A stretch of DNA of 64,000 nucleotides from Paludibaculum fermentans (GTDB lineage: Bacteria; Acidobacteriota; Terriglobia; Bryobacterales; Bryobacteraceae). The notes beneath the pieces were generated by a model. That model was not told the origin of the DNA. It saw only the letters and a list, made by a program, of their open reading frames with translations, and did not search any database. This document shows positions 8,398-18,768 of the stretch, one piece after another; position 1 is the first letter of the stretch, and every line of letters starts with the position of its first letter. The translations under genes were made by a program, and so were the position numbers. The stretch lies in contig NZ_CP063849.1 in the NCBI RefSeq assembly GCF_015277775.1, positions 5,099,501 through 5,163,500 of the forward strand, read 5' to 3'.

Positions 8398-11300
8398 ATG
8401 ACAAGTTTAAGAGGTCGTAATCTCTTAATTTTGACGCTGGCATGCCTTGTTTTGCTGCCATCCACAGCGTCCGCGCAGGTCACGGCGGGAACGATCCTAG
8501 GCGCAGTCCGGGATGGGAGCGGCGCCGCGGTACCTGGAGCGACGGTCGTCGTGAAAGAGGTATCGAAGGGCACCAGTGTTGAGTATCAGACAAATGAGGA
8601 TGGCGCCTATACGGCACCATTCCTTTCCCCTGGCACATACACAGTGAACGTGCAGAAGGCGGGTTTCAAGCCACAGGCGACGCCGCCCTTCGAACTGCAG
8701 GTGGATCAACGGGCGCGCATGGATTTCACGCTGAATGTGGGTGACGTCACAGCCACGGTGGAAGTGACCGCGGCGGCTCCGCTGGTGAAGTCGGACAGCG
8801 CCGAGTTAGGACAAGTCATCACGGAGCGCCCCATCCGGGAGCTGCCGTTAAATGGCCGCAACTTCGCGCAACTGGTGTATCTGGCACCCAACGTGACGCC
8901 GGGACAGCAGGGTGAAAACCTCTCGGGCGCGAGCTCTTTCAATCCGCGCGGCGCCTCGAACTTCAATGCACTGGGCAGCCAGGCGAACATGAACGCGTGG
9001 CTGATCGACGGTATCGACAATAACGAATACACGTTCAATACGGTGATCCTGCAGCCGTCGATTGAATCCGTCCGCGAGTTCAAAGTACTGACGGGCAGCT
9101 TCTCGGCGGAGTTTGGCCGGGGCGCCGGCGTGGTGTCGGTGTCGTCGAAATCCGGAACGAACGAACTGCACGGCAATGCCTTCGAGTTCCTGCGGAACGA
9201 TGTCCTGGATGCCCGCAATTACTTCAATCCGAAGTCGCAGCTGAAGCCGCCTTACCGGCGCAACCAGTATGGGGTGGCGGCGGGCGGCCCCATTGTCCTG
9301 CCGAAGATCTATGACGGTAAGAACCGAAGCTTCTTCTACATGGATTACTTCGGGATGAAGGAGCGCAAGGGCCTGACGTTTGTGAACACGGTACCGACAG
9401 CGGCAAATCGCACAGGCGACTTCAGCGGCTTCACGGACACGAGCGGCAACCTCATCCGGATCTATGATCCGCTGACGACCAGGCTGAATCCGGCCTACGA
9501 TTCCACCAAGCCGGTGAGCACGACAAATCCGCAGTTCCTGCGCGACGCGTTTGCCGGAAACGTCATTCCTTCGGCGCGGATCAATCCGGTGAGCGCCAAC
9601 GTGGCGAGCATATTCCCGCTGCCGAATGGCTCGGGCAATTTCAATAACTACACGTCCAGTATTCCCCGCACTGTGGACGACGACGGCTTCAACGTCCGTG
9701 TGGACCACCAGATCACGGACAAGGACAATTTCTTCGCGCGGTATAGCTATGAGACCTACCGCCTGAGTGCTCCGCAGGGGCAGGCGAACTGCTGCCTACC
9801 GACACCAGCGGCCGCGGCCAGCAAGTTTGAGCTTGGACCATACGTGGCCGGCCTGCAGGTGACGGACCTCACTACGCAGGGCATGGCGATCAACGAGACG
9901 CACGTGTTCCGGCCGAATATCGTGAACGAGTTCCGCGGCGGGTTCGCGAAGACCAATCCGTTTACGCGGCAGTCTGACTTCGGACGCAACGCGGCGACGT
10001 CGCTGGGCATCACCGGTGTGAATGTGAGTTCCTACAGCTCGGGCATTCCGAACATCAACATCACCGACTTCACCGGCCTCAGCGGCGGCCCGTCGTTCCT
10101 GCCGGCCAATCCGCGGGAGACGCACTGGCAGGCGGAAGACGGAGTTTCCTGGACTCTCGGCCACCACCAGACCAAGTTCGGCTACCGCTATGTCCGGCGC
10201 ATGACGTCGACCTATACGGGACCTTCCGGGGGCGGCCCGCGCGGCGACATGACGTTTGGAAAGAACTTCACGAACGATCCTGTTACCAATACGCAGGGCA
10301 CCGGGCTAGCCACCATGCTGGTGGGCTACATCAGCGGCGGATCAGGGCGCAGTATCCTGCTGGAGCCCTACTATGCAACGGCGCAGGATCACAGCTTCTA
10401 TTTCCAGGACGACTGGCGGATCAACTCGAGGCTGACCATCAACATGGGGTTGCGGTATGACGTCTTCGTGCCCGACGTGGAGATCCGGAACCGGCTGGTG
10501 AACTTCGACTTCACAAATTTGAAGCTGGCCTATGCAGGTGAGGATGGCATCTCCACCGCCGTCGGAAAGGTGACGCGGAAGGGCAACATTGGACCACGCA
10601 TCGGCGTGGCGTACAACCTGGGCGGCGGGAAGACCGTCATCCGGGCGGGCTTCGGACGCACGTACTTCCCTGTAAATCCGTCAGGCTCCAACATGCTGGG
10701 CGAGCAGGTGCCGTACACCATCTCACAGGCGCCGTTCGGCAACATTGCAACTAATCCGGTGGATTACACGGTGATCCCCACCATCGCCAAACCGTTCCCG
10801 GCGATCACCGTGGTCAAGCCCAAGACCACGGCAGAGCTGAATGCAGCGAATCCTGTCGTGCTGGGCCACGGCTTTGCGAATGAGACACCCTCCATGAACA
10901 CGTTTACGTTCAACATCGAGCGGCAGTTGACCAGCACGATGATGGCGGAAATGGCTTATGCCGGCAGCGTCGGCTCGCACATCACGTTCGGCTACAACGC
11001 GAACGAGATCCAGCCGGGCACCGGTTCGAACGCCTCGCGCCGGCTGCTGCAGCCGCTCTCGAACGTGGCCACGATCAGCATGTTCGACCCGCGCAACTCC
11101 TCCTCTTACAACGGAGTGTCCGGCAAGCTGGAGAAGCATTTCTCCCACGGGCTCCAGTTCCTGGCAGCGTATACGTATGCCAAGAGCCTGGACTTCGGCG
11201 GGTCGGCGGCCAGCGGCGGCGGGTCGGTGGGTGGCCCCCAGACCATCACCAATATCCGGGCCGGCCACGGTCCTTCGGGCTTCGACGTCAAGCACCGGCT

Positions 11301-11811
11301 GGTGGCGAACTATCTGTACGAACTGCCGTTCGGAAAAGGCAAGAAGTGGATCTCGAACGGGCCACTGACGTGGCTGGCCGGCGGCTGGAATCTGGCCGGC
11401 ATCACCACTATTTCGACAGGCCGTCCGTTCTCGCTGTCGCTGGCGAGCGGCGTGAATAACGGTGCACCTAGCTGGCCGAACCGCCTCGCCAGCGGCAAGC
11501 TCGACAACCCGGACCGCGCGAAGTGGTTCGATGCCACTGCCTTCGCGGCCCCTGCGCCGAACACCTATGGCAACGTGGGACGCGGCGCGCTGTATGCGCC
11601 CGGGCTCATCAACTGGGATATGTCGTTCATCAAACGCACCATGTTTAAGGAGCGTTATGGATTCACCTTCCAGCTGGATGCGTTCAACATCACCAATACG
11701 CCCGCCTTCGGCTTCCCGAATGCGAGCATCGGTTCGCCGACCGTGGCCCAGATCACGTCGACGAACTCAGACAATCGGGACTTGCAGTTCGGAGTGAAGT
11801 TCCAGTTCTAG
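8398..11811 (+). CDS. Oar-like TonB-dependent outer-membrane receptor
   Basis: 1137 residues. A signal peptide (to about residue 28, ending SASA-Q) is followed by a carboxypeptidase-regulatory-like beta-sandwich (about 30-115, GAVRDGSGAAVPGATV). Next come a plug domain (about 120-260, with LPLNGRNFAQLVYLAPN and a GAGVVSVSSKSGTNELHG segment) and a long beta-barrel ending in ...LQFGVKFQF, with the terminal aromatic expected of BAM substrates. Such proteins are expanded in Acidobacteria and are thought to import or bind large polymers. CGGAGG lies upstream of the ATG. It is monocistronic by context: own promoter, and a strong hairpin downstream. Substrate unknown. Confidence 0.9.
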   Translation: MTSLRGRNLLILTLACLVLLPSTASAQVTAGTILGAVRDGSGAAVPGATVVVKEVSKGTSVEYQTNEDGAYTAPFLSPGTYTVNVQKAGFKPQATPPFELQVDQRARMDFTLNVGDVTATVEVTAAAPLVKSDSAELGQVITERPIRELPLNGRNFAQLVYLAPNVTPGQQGENLSGASSFNPRGASNFNALGSQANMNAWLIDGIDNNEYTFNTVILQPSIESVREFKVLTGSFSAEFGRGAGVVSVSSKSGTNELHGNAFEFLRNDVLDARNYFNPKSQLKPPYRRNQYGVAAGGPIVLPKIYDGKNRSFFYMDYFGMKERKGLTFVNTVPTAANRTGDFSGFTDTSGNLIRIYDPLTTRLNPAYDSTKPVSTTNPQFLRDAFAGNVIPSARINPVSANVASIFPLPNGSGNFNNYTSSIPRTVDDDGFNVRVDHQITDKDNFFARYSYETYRLSAPQGQANCCLPTPAAAASKFELGPYVAGLQVTDLTTQGMAINETHVFRPNIVNEFRGGFAKTNPFTRQSDFGRNAATSLGITGVNVSSYSSGIPNINITDFTGLSGGPSFLPANPRETHWQAEDGVSWTLGHHQTKFGYRYVRRMTSTYTGPSGGGPRGDMTFGKNFTNDPVTNTQGTGLATMLVGYISGGSGRSILLEPYYATAQDHSFYFQDDWRINSRLTINMGLRYDVFVPDVEIRNRLVNFDFTNLKLAYAGEDGISTAVGKVTRKGNIGPRIGVAYNLGGGKTVIRAGFGRTYFPVNPSGSNMLGEQVPYTISQAPFGNIATNPVDYTVIPTIAKPFPAITVVKPKTTAELNAANPVVLGHGFANETPSMNTFTFNIERQLTSTMMAEMAYAGSVGSHITFGYNANEIQPGTGSNASRRLLQPLSNVATISMFDPRNSSSYNGVSGKLEKHFSHGLQFLAAYTYAKSLDFGGSAASGGGSVGGPQTITNIRAGHGPSGFDVKHRLVANYLYELPFGKGKKWISNGPLTWLAGGWNLAGITTISTGRPFSLSLASGVNNGAPSWPNRLASGKLDNPDRAKWFDATAFAAPAPNTYGNVGRGALYAPGLINWDMSFIKRTMFKERYGFTFQLDAFNITNTPAFGFPNASIGSPTVAQITSTNSDNRDLQFGVKFQF

Positions 11812-11819
11812 GGTCGAAT

Positions 11820-11870
11820 GGCCAGGCTCCGGAGGCGTTTCCCGAGCCTGGCCCTCTCCATTTCTCTCCC
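11820..11870 (+). terminator. Probable transcription terminator after TonB receptor
   Basis: Perfect 10-bp inverted repeat GGCCAGGCTC / GAGCCTGGCC (11820-11829 and 11844-11853) nine bp after the stop codon, followed by a pyrimidine-rich CTCTCCATTTCTCTCC run. The tract is not a pure T-run, so intrinsic strength is uncertain. Confidence 0.6.
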
Positions 11871-11932
11871 GCCTCCACCTTCCTCATTTCCCATACTTGT
11901 AAACTCTTGCCGCGGACTGCTATCCGCTGCCT

Positions 11933-11980
11933 CACCTAGAACGTCGAGTGGAGTATGCTCTCACATAGAACTTCTAGGTG
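11933..11980 (+). promoter_or_regulatory. Inverted repeat upstream of padR-type gene (candidate operator)
   Basis: CACCTAGA (11933-11940) and TCTAGGTG (11973-11980) form a perfect 8-bp inverted repeat separated by 32 bp. The right arm abuts the AAGGAG Shine-Dalgarno of the regulator gene, and a TATGCT -10-like box lies between the arms. Placement fits autoregulation by the PadR protein, but known PadR operators are shorter ATGT/ACAT palindromes, so this is only a candidate. Confidence 0.4.
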
Positions 11981-11993
11981 AAGGAGATCGCTG

Positions 11994-12377
11994 TTGTCGC
12001 AAGGTAAAAAGCCGGATAACCGGGAGATGGTACAAGGCACGCTGGATATGCTGATTCTGCGCACGCTTGTTGGTGGACGGGCGCACGGGCACACCATTGC
12101 GCAGATGATCGAGCAGTCGTCCGATGATGTGCTGCAGGTGGAACAGGGCTCCCTGTACCCTGCCCTGCACCGACTGGAGGATCGAGGCTGGGTGGCTTCG
12201 TCATGGGGAACGAGTGAGAACAACCGGACGGCACGCTTCTATGAATTGACGAAGGCCGGGCGCCAGCAACTGACGAAAGAGGCCGACCGTTGGCGCGCGA
12301 TGGCCGATGCGATTGGCCGTGTGCTGGGTGACTTCGGCCAGCGGAACCGCCGTAAGCCGACGGAGAGCGAAGGCTGA
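11994..12377 (+). CDS. PadR-family transcriptional regulator
   Basis: 127-residue winged-helix repressor. The PadR signature runs LDMLILRTL ... GHTIAQMIEQ ... VEQGSLYPALHRLEDRGWV, with the usual C-terminal helix. The start is TTG at 11994, supported by AAGGAG seven bases upstream and a protein beginning as in homologues. The stop TGA shares one base with the ATG of the permease gene (TGATG), so the two are translationally coupled. In Acidobacteria such PadR proteins pair with ADOP permeases and presumably repress their own operon until an unknown ligand binds. Confidence 0.9.
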   Translation: MSQGKKPDNREMVQGTLDMLILRTLVGGRAHGHTIAQMIEQSSDDVLQVEQGSLYPALHRLEDRGWVASSWGTSENNRTARFYELTKAGRQQLTKEADRWRAMADAIGRVLGDFGQRNRRKPTESEG

Positions 12378-15019
12378 TGTCACTGCGCCGGTTCGTGCTC
12401 CGCAGGCGCTGGGACGAGGAACGGTCGCGGGAACTTGAGGCCCACATCGACCATCTCACTGACCTGCATGAGGCCCAAGGCATGAACCGCGGCGAGGCCC
12501 GGCGGCAGGCGTATTTGCGGCTAGGCAATCCGACACGAATCAGGGAAGACCTTTACGAGATGAACACACTGACACTGCTCGACTCCCTCTGGCGCGACTT
12601 CCGCTATGCGGTGCGCACACTCTCGCGGACGCCGTTTTTCGCGGCGATCGCGATTCTGGTGATGGCGCTGGGCATTGGCGCGAACTCTTCGCTGTTTACG
12701 GTAGTCCGGTCAGTCCTGTTGAAGCCGCTGCCGTTCCCGGAGTCGGAGCGGCTGGTGTCGCTCTATGGCCGCAGCATCAAGGGAGAGACAGTTTACAACG
12801 TCGTGGCGTCCGGCGATTTCCGTTCCTGGCAGAAACAGACGCACGGCTTCGAGAGTATGGCGATCTGGAAGAACCAGCGCTTCAACCTGTCAGGCCAGGG
12901 GAACCAGATGCCCGAGGTGGTGAATGCCATCGCGAGCTCGTGGGAGTTGCTGGCAACCCTGGGTGTGCAGCCCGCCTTGGGGCGAGGCTTTACGGCGGAG
13001 GATGACCAGGTGCAGGCCGCGCCGGCGGCGATGCTGACATGGAGCCTTTTCGAGCGGCGGTTTGGCGCGGATCCCTCGATCCTGGGACGTACGGTCCTGC
13101 TGGACGCGAAGAGTTACACGGTGGTGGGTGTGCTGCCGAAGTGGCTTGCCTATCCGGATGTGCGGACGCAACTCTGGGTGCCTTACTACCACGTGGTCTC
13201 ACGAGATGACGCGGAAAGCCATGGAAACCATATGTCGTCGGTGGTGGCGCGGCTGAAGAGGGACGTGACTCCGCAGGCCGCCATCCAGGAGCTGAACGCG
13301 CTGCAGGAGCGGATCCATCAGCAGTATTTGACCATTCCCGTCTCAAACGGGGCGGATATGCGCCCGCTGTTGGAAGACCTCTCGGGGAATTTCAAGCAGC
13401 CGCTGTATGTGCTGCTGGCGGCTGTGGGCTGCGTCCTGCTGATTGCGTGCCTGAACGTGGCCAGCCTGCTGGTGGCGCGGACAGCGTCACGCCGGCGCGA
13501 GGTGGCGATCCGGGCGGCGCTGGGCGGCACACGCTGGCGTCTGCTGCGGGAACACATGATGGAGAGCCTGGTGATTTGCGGCGCGGGCGGAGCACTGGGT
13601 CTCGTTTTGGGCAGTTGGGCGACAACCTGGCTTCAATCGGAACGGAAGGATCTGCCGCAGATCAATGCCATCACGGTAGACCTTCCCGTGATCCTGTTCG
13701 TGCTGGGCATCACTGCGTTGACAGCGGGGATCGCGGGCCTGCTCCCGGCGCTTTCGGCCACCAGCGAGAAGGTGATGGATGCGTTGAAGGATGCCTCGCG
13801 CTCAATGGGCGCGAGCCGTGCGCGGACGACGCTGAGGAAGTCGCTGCTCGCCGTGGAAGTCGCGCTGACGGTGATGCTGTTGGTGGGCGCCGGCCTGTTG
13901 CTGAAGGGATTTCTGCACTTGCGCGGTGTGGACCTGGGCTGCGAAACGGACAACATCCTGACGATGCGCTACGCGCTGCCGAAGTCCGGCTATGGGGACC
14001 AGGACAGGCTTACCGCCTTTCATGCGTCCCTGCTCGGCCGGGTGCGGCAGATGCCGGGAGTCGAGTCGGCCTCACTGGTCTCCGTGGTGCCGGGCGGAGG
14101 GTACTGGGGCGACAACATGTTCGAGATTCCCGAGCATCCTCCGCTGGCGCAAGGCGATCACGTGTTTGCGCTGTTCCGCTCCATCGATCCGGCCTACTTT
14201 CGGACGATGCGGATTCCCCTCAAGAAGGGCCGTTTCTTTCGCGATGATGAACGCACCACGCACACGCGGGTGGTGATCATCAACGAACAGATGGCCAGCC
14301 AGCACTTCCCGGGTGAAGATCCCCTGGGCAAACACCTGCGCTTCCTGGACGATTCAGAACCGAACGGGCAGAAGGACTACGAGATTGTCGGTGTAGTGGG
14401 CAATACGCGGCACCGCCTGGGCGCCGACCTCAAATCGATGATGTTCTTTCCCGTGTACGCAGACACACAAGGCGACAACCGGTCAGTCACCCTGGTCATA
14501 CGGGCGAGGCATAACGTGGAAAGCCTGGCGTTACCCGTGCAGAAACTGGTGACGCAGATCGATCCAAACCTTCCGGTTTCCGACGTGCTGACGATGACGC
14601 AGATCATTGGAGAGTCGACGACCACCGCCAGCTTCAACGCCATTCTGGTGCTCGCGTTCGCGGTGCTGTCGCTGCTGCTGGCCAGCGTTGGACTGTACGG
14701 AGTGCTGTCGTATCTGGTGGCACAGCGCAGTGGCGAGATCGGGATCCGCGTCGCGCTGGGGGCCGGCCGGCAACAGGTGCTGAGCCTGGTGCTGATCGAC
14801 GGCTTGGGTCCGGCGGCCATGGGACTGGCCCTCGGCTTGGTGGGGAGCCTGGCCGGAGCACGCCTGCTGCAGTCGATGCTCTACGGCGTGAGTCCGTTCG
14901 ATTCGGCCGTCTTCGGCGGGGTAGTGCTGCTGCTGGCGATGGTCTCGTTCGCGGCAAGCGCGGCGCCTGCATGGCGGGCGTCACGGCTGGATCCGCTGAG
15001 AGCGCTGCGGATGGAGTAG
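12377..15019 (+). CDS. ADOP-family MacB/FtsX-like ABC permease
   Basis: 880-residue 'acidobacterial duplicated orphan permease'. A short cytoplasmic N-terminal helical domain (about 1-75, with GEARRQAYLRLGN) precedes a MacB periplasmic core domain and FtsX domain, then a second copy of both. About eight membrane segments are expected, including VLLAAVGCVLLIACLNVASLLVART and the C-terminal GVLSYLVAQRSGEIGIRVALGA block. No ATP-binding subunit is nearby, as is usual for this family. Function is probably mechanotransmission or efflux of an antimicrobial or lipid-like compound; the substrate is unknown. It overlaps the padR-type gene by one base. Confidence 0.9.
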   Translation: MSLRRFVLRRRWDEERSRELEAHIDHLTDLHEAQGMNRGEARRQAYLRLGNPTRIREDLYEMNTLTLLDSLWRDFRYAVRTLSRTPFFAAIAILVMALGIGANSSLFTVVRSVLLKPLPFPESERLVSLYGRSIKGETVYNVVASGDFRSWQKQTHGFESMAIWKNQRFNLSGQGNQMPEVVNAIASSWELLATLGVQPALGRGFTAEDDQVQAAPAAMLTWSLFERRFGADPSILGRTVLLDAKSYTVVGVLPKWLAYPDVRTQLWVPYYHVVSRDDAESHGNHMSSVVARLKRDVTPQAAIQELNALQERIHQQYLTIPVSNGADMRPLLEDLSGNFKQPLYVLLAAVGCVLLIACLNVASLLVARTASRRREVAIRAALGGTRWRLLREHMMESLVICGAGGALGLVLGSWATTWLQSERKDLPQINAITVDLPVILFVLGITALTAGIAGLLPALSATSEKVMDALKDASRSMGASRARTTLRKSLLAVEVALTVMLLVGAGLLLKGFLHLRGVDLGCETDNILTMRYALPKSGYGDQDRLTAFHASLLGRVRQMPGVESASLVSVVPGGGYWGDNMFEIPEHPPLAQGDHVFALFRSIDPAYFRTMRIPLKKGRFFRDDERTTHTRVVIINEQMASQHFPGEDPLGKHLRFLDDSEPNGQKDYEIVGVVGNTRHRLGADLKSMMFFPVYADTQGDNRSVTLVIRARHNVESLALPVQKLVTQIDPNLPVSDVLTMTQIIGESTTTASFNAILVLAFAVLSLLLASVGLYGVLSYLVAQRSGEIGIRVALGAGRQQVLSLVLIDGLGPAAMGLALGLVGSLAGARLLQSMLYGVSPFDSAVFGGVVLLLAMVSFAASAAPAWRASRLDPLRALRME

Positions 15020-15123
15020 GGCGGCCTGACTCATGATGGGATTGTCCTGGACCGCCGATCCTGCGATGTTCAGTAGGGCGGCCCGCGCGACAAGCGCTCT
15101 CCCGTCCCGGGAAGGCGGCTCGT

Positions 15124-16128
15124 ATGAGAGCGTTGGCGATTTTGGCGTACCTGGCAGTGACAGGCGGATTGACCGCAGCCGATTATCGAGTAGTGGATCG
15201 GATTGCCGTGGGCGGAGAGGGGAGTTGGGACTACCTCACCGTCGACCGGGATGGGCATCGATTGTTCGTCTCACACGGCACCCACGTCGCCGTGATCGAC
15301 CTGCAGACCGGCAAGCCGGTGGCGGACATCCCGAATACTCCGGGCGTCCACGGCATCACACTGGCCCAGCCGCTGCAGCGCGGGTTCATCAGTTGCGGCC
15401 GTGCGAATCACGTTCTCATTTTCGATTTGAAGACGCTGAAGCCGTTGGGTGAAGTGTCCACAGGCGAGAATCCGGACGCGATCCTCTTCGACGCGGCATC
15501 GGGACGGCTGTTCACGTTCAACGGCCGCTCAAAGGACTCGACCGTGATCGACGCAGCCAGCGGCAAGGTGCTGGCGACGATTCCCCTGGGCGGCAAGCCC
15601 GAGTTTTCCGCAGTGGATGGGCACGGGAAGTTGTGGGTGAACATCGAGGACACCCATGAGATCGTCGAGCTGAATACGGCCAAGGCGACCGTGACGCGAC
15701 GCTATCCGCTGACTGGATGCGAGGAGCCATCGGGCCTGGCGCTGGATGCGAAGAAGCTGCGGCTGTTCTCGGTGTGCGGCAACGAAGTGATGGTGGTCTC
15801 CGACATCGCAACAGGCAAAGTGATCGCCAAGTTGCCGATTGGAGAGGGTTCGGATGGTGTGGCGTTCGATGCCGAGCGCGGCATGGCCTTCAGCTCAAAT
15901 GGATCGGGCACGCTCACCGTGGTGGCGGAGGCCGGTGCAGGCTACAAGGTGGCCGCCACGTTGCCAACCGAGCGCGGCGCGCGCACGATTACACTGGATC
16001 CCGGCAGCCATAAGCTGTATTCGCCGACGGCTCAGTTCGGCCCGGTACCGGCGGCCACGGCGCAGCAGCCCCATCCCCGGCCCCCCGCGCTGCCCGGCAC
16101 GTTTCACTTGCTGGTGATCGGCCAGTAG
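15124..16128 (+). CDS. Exported YVTN/YncE-like beta-propeller protein
   Basis: 334 residues with a signal peptide (about 1-19). Repeated strands of the type SHGTHVAVIDLQTGKPVADI and GRLFTFNGRSKDSTVIDAASGKVL indicate a seven-bladed YVTN propeller filling most of the protein; the C-terminus is Pro/Ala-rich before HLLVIGQ. GGAAGG lies about eight bases before the ATG. Such proteins are periplasmic or surface binding proteins without a known common activity. It ends three bases before the converging copper-regulator gene. Confidence 0.8.
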   Translation: MRALAILAYLAVTGGLTAADYRVVDRIAVGGEGSWDYLTVDRDGHRLFVSHGTHVAVIDLQTGKPVADIPNTPGVHGITLAQPLQRGFISCGRANHVLIFDLKTLKPLGEVSTGENPDAILFDAASGRLFTFNGRSKDSTVIDAASGKVLATIPLGGKPEFSAVDGHGKLWVNIEDTHEIVELNTAKATVTRRYPLTGCEEPSGLALDAKKLRLFSVCGNEVMVVSDIATGKVIAKLPIGEGSDGVAFDAERGMAFSSNGSGTLTVVAEAGAGYKVAATLPTERGARTITLDPGSHKLYSPTAQFGPVPAATAQQPHPRPPALPGTFHLLVIGQ

Positions 16129-16131
16129 GGC

Positions 16132-16380
16132 TCAGCGCCAGTGGCGCGTGATGAGTTGCACGACCTCATCGATGGCGTTGGGGTCGTGCTGCGCGCAGTG
16201 CTGCAGATGGCTGGTCAACAGGACCTTGGAGACACCCGAGAGCGCCTGCTCGACCGAGGCCACCTGGTTGATGATTTCGGCGCAGGGCCTGTCTTCTTCC
16301 ACCATTTTCTGGAGACCGCGAACCTGGCCTTCGATGCGGCGCAGACGCTGAATGGTGGATTTCTTCGTATCGCAATTCAT
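16132..16380 (-). CDS. csoR: Copper-sensing repressor, CsoR/RcnR family
   Basis: 82-residue all-helical DUF156 repressor. The Cu(I) ligand set of CsoR is present as C33, H58 and C62 (the latter two in SHLQHC, H-x3-C). The N-terminal [19 protein letters not shown] segment is the family hallmark. It is the last gene of copZ-copA-csoR, overlapping copA by four bases (ATGA). Expected role: bind the operon promoter when copper is low and dissociate on Cu(I) binding. A matching G-tract operator lies upstream of the operon at 18776-18792. Confidence 0.9.
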   Translation of the reverse strand: MNCDTKKSTIQRLRRIEGQVRGLQKMVEEDRPCAEIINQVASVEQALSGVSKVLLTSHLQHCAQHDPNAIDEVVQLITRHWR

Positions 16381-18536
16381 ACAAGTTTTCTCCTGGCCAG
16401 GCGGAGGCTATTCGTCAGCACACTGACAGAGCTCAAGCTCATGGCGGCGCTGGCGAGCACCGGGTTCAAAAGACCTGCGGCGGCCACGGGAATGGAGACC
16501 GCATTGTAGACCAAGGCCCAGAACAGGTTCTGGCGCATGGTACGGACGGTGGCGCGGGCCAGCTTCAACGCGGAAGGGACCATCGCCAGGCCCTCACGCA
16601 TCAGGGTGACGTCAGCGGCCGCGATGGCGACATCGGCGCCGGAAGCCATGGCGATGCCGGTGGCGGCAGCCAAGGCGGGCGCATCGTTGATCCCATCACC
16701 CACCATGGCGACGTGGCGGCCCTCGGCGCGGAGCCGCTGCAGGACTTCCAGCTTGCCCGCGGGCAGGACCCCGGCGATCACCTCGTCGATGCCCAGTGCT
16801 GTTGCGACACCGCGGGCGGCCGGCTCCTGGTCCCCGGTGACCATGAGCAGGCGCAGCCCCATCTGCTTCAACTCAGACAGGACCGCCTTGGCTTCGGCGC
16901 GCGGCTTGTCAGCCAGGGCGAACAAGGCGGCGAAGCGGCCGTCGACCGCGGCCCAGAGCGTCGTATGTCCCAGTTTGGCGTGTTGTTCATCGGACGGAGT
17001 CTCGATGCCGCGCTCCTGCAGGAGCGATTGACGGCCGATCAGCACCTGATGACCATCGACTGTCCCTTCGGCGCCCATTCCGGGCAGGGCCTGGAAGTTG
17101 GCGACCGGAGTGGCCGATTGGCGGCCCGCCGCGAACCGGACCAGCGCTTGCGCCAGCGGGTGTTCGCTGGCATGCTCGAGTGCCGCGATCAACGGCAGCG
17201 GGTCGGGCGAAACCGCGGGTTCGTAGGAGACCACCTCAGGGTGCCCTTCGGTCAAGGTACCGGTCTTATCGAAGACGATGGTGTCGACCTTGTCGAGCCG
17301 CTCAATGGCCTCGCCGCCTTTGAACAGCAGGCCCAGGCCGGCGGCGCGGCCTGTCGCGACCATGATGGCCGCGGGTACAGCCAAGCCCATGGCGCAGGGG
17401 CAGGCGATGATCAGCACCGCTACGGCCGCCGCGAACGAACTGGCGGCAGTCTGCCCCGCGGCGAAATACCAGGCAGCCATGGTGGACAGCGCAATGAGTA
17501 CGACCACGGGCACAAAGACGGCGCTGACGCGATCGGCCAACCGCTGCATCGGCGCCTTTTCCCCTTGGGCGTCGCGCAGCAGGCGCAGCACCTGTTCCAA
17601 CACCGTCTCGGAGCCCAGGGCGGTGGCGCGATAGCGGAGCCGCCCCTGTTTGTTCAGGGTCCCGCCGATCACTTTGTCGCCAGCGGTCTTGTCGATAGGG
17701 ATCGGTTCCCCGGTGAGCATCGATTCGTCGACGCTGCTAAACCCGTCAATGATCAAGCCATCAGCGGCGATGCGCTCGCCGGGCCGTGCGATGAGAATGT
17801 CACCCTGCTCCAGATCCTCGATGGGCAGGTCCAGTTCCTGGCCGAGCCGTTCTACGCGCGCAGTGGCCGGCTGCAACTGGGCCAGAGCCTGCAGGGCGGC
17901 AGCCGTCTTGCGCTTCGCCCGGGCTTCCAGTGTGTTGCCGGCCAGGACCAGCGCCAGGATGAAGACGACCGCCTCGTAGTAGACGTCGTGCGGAGAGAAC
18001 GCGGAGTAAAGGAACGCCGAGCCCGTGCCAAGGGCGATGAGCGTATTCATGTCCGAGGTCTTGTGGCGTAGTGCGGCCCATGCCTTGCGGTAGAAGCGAT
18101 GCCCGGCCCAGATCATCACGAACAGGCTGGCGGCCATCTGGACCAGGTTCATCGCCGTGTGGGGCAGGCTGTGCAGAAACGGCATGAGGGCCATGAGCGC
18201 CGCTCCGATGCCGAGGCTGACAGCGGCGCGCAGGCGCAGGCCGCGGTACTCCTCATCGGCCTCGCGATCGCGCTCCAACTGCTCGTCCGCGATGGAGCGG
18301 CGTGCGATGGGCAGCGCCGCCTCGTAGCCCGTGTCGTTCACCGCGTCGACCAAAGCCTGGGGCGTCACCGACGCCGGGTCGAAGTCAACGGTGGCGTTGT
18401 GGAGCATCAGGTTGACGGTGGCGTCGCGCACACCCGGCTGGGCCTGCAGCGTCTTCTGGACGAACGACTGGCAGGCGGCGCAGGTCATGCCGCGCACCGG
18501 AAACGTCAGCTTGTTCTCCACCACCGCGGCCGCCAT
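16377..18536 (-). CDS. copA: Cu(I)-exporting P1B-type ATPase
   Basis: 719 residues. One N-terminal heavy-metal-associated domain (GMTCAAC, Cys19 and Cys22) precedes eight expected membrane helices. The membrane metal site is CPC (C379-P-C381), the actuator motif is TGEP, the phosphorylation site is DKTGT (Asp423), and SEHPLA and [10 protein letters not shown] complete the ATP-binding and hinge motifs. CPC with this arrangement fits the Cu(I)/Ag(I) subgroup. ATG at 18536 is preferred over an open frame to 18611 because it leaves one base after the copZ stop and starts next to the HMA domain. It exports cytoplasmic Cu(I) handed over by CopZ. Confidence 0.93.
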   Translation of the reverse strand: MAAAVVENKLTFPVRGMTCAACQSFVQKTLQAQPGVRDATVNLMLHNATVDFDPASVTPQALVDAVNDTGYEAALPIARRSIADEQLERDREADEEYRGLRLRAAVSLGIGAALMALMPFLHSLPHTAMNLVQMAASLFVMIWAGHRFYRKAWAALRHKTSDMNTLIALGTGSAFLYSAFSPHDVYYEAVVFILALVLAGNTLEARAKRKTAAALQALAQLQPATARVERLGQELDLPIEDLEQGDILIARPGERIAADGLIIDGFSSVDESMLTGEPIPIDKTAGDKVIGGTLNKQGRLRYRATALGSETVLEQVLRLLRDAQGEKAPMQRLADRVSAVFVPVVVLIALSTMAAWYFAAGQTAASSFAAAVAVLIIACPCAMGLAVPAAIMVATGRAAGLGLLFKGGEAIERLDKVDTIVFDKTGTLTEGHPEVVSYEPAVSPDPLPLIAALEHASEHPLAQALVRFAAGRQSATPVANFQALPGMGAEGTVDGHQVLIGRQSLLQERGIETPSDEQHAKLGHTTLWAAVDGRFAALFALADKPRAEAKAVLSELKQMGLRLLMVTGDQEPAARGVATALGIDEVIAGVLPAGKLEVLQRLRAEGRHVAMVGDGINDAPALAAATGIAMASGADVAIAAADVTLMREGLAMVPSALKLARATVRTMRQNLFWALVYNAVSIPVAAAGLLNPVLASAAMSLSSVSVLTNSLRLARRKLV

Positions 18537-18537
18537 G

Positions 18538-18747
18538 TCAGTTCTGCCTGGCGTTAAAACCGATCCTGTTGACTGACTCGGCGATCTGCTCCGGCTGTGT
18601 TTTGGTTTCATCGAACTCCACCTCGGCCGAACCGATGTCGACTTGCTTCACCTCGACGCCTTCCACCTTCTTCAAGGCGTTGGTGACGCGGTTGACGCAG
18701 GAGCCGCAATGCATGCCGTCGATGGCGAGTTTGAGTGTCTGGGACAT
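18538..18747 (-). CDS. copZ: Copper chaperone (heavy-metal-associated domain)
   Basis: 69-residue single-domain metallochaperone. The Cu(I) site is GMHCGSC (C14, C17) and the ferredoxin-like beta-alpha-beta-beta-alpha-beta pattern fills the length. It is the first gene of the copper operon; its stop precedes copA by one base. Expected to shuttle Cu(I) to the CopA N-terminal domain and possibly to CsoR. Confidence 0.92.
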   Translation of the reverse strand: MSQTLKLAIDGMHCGSCVNRVTNALKKVEGVEVKQVDIGSAEVEFDETKTQPEQIAESVNRIGFNARQN

Positions 18748-18768
18748 GTTGATATACCCTCTGGCCCT

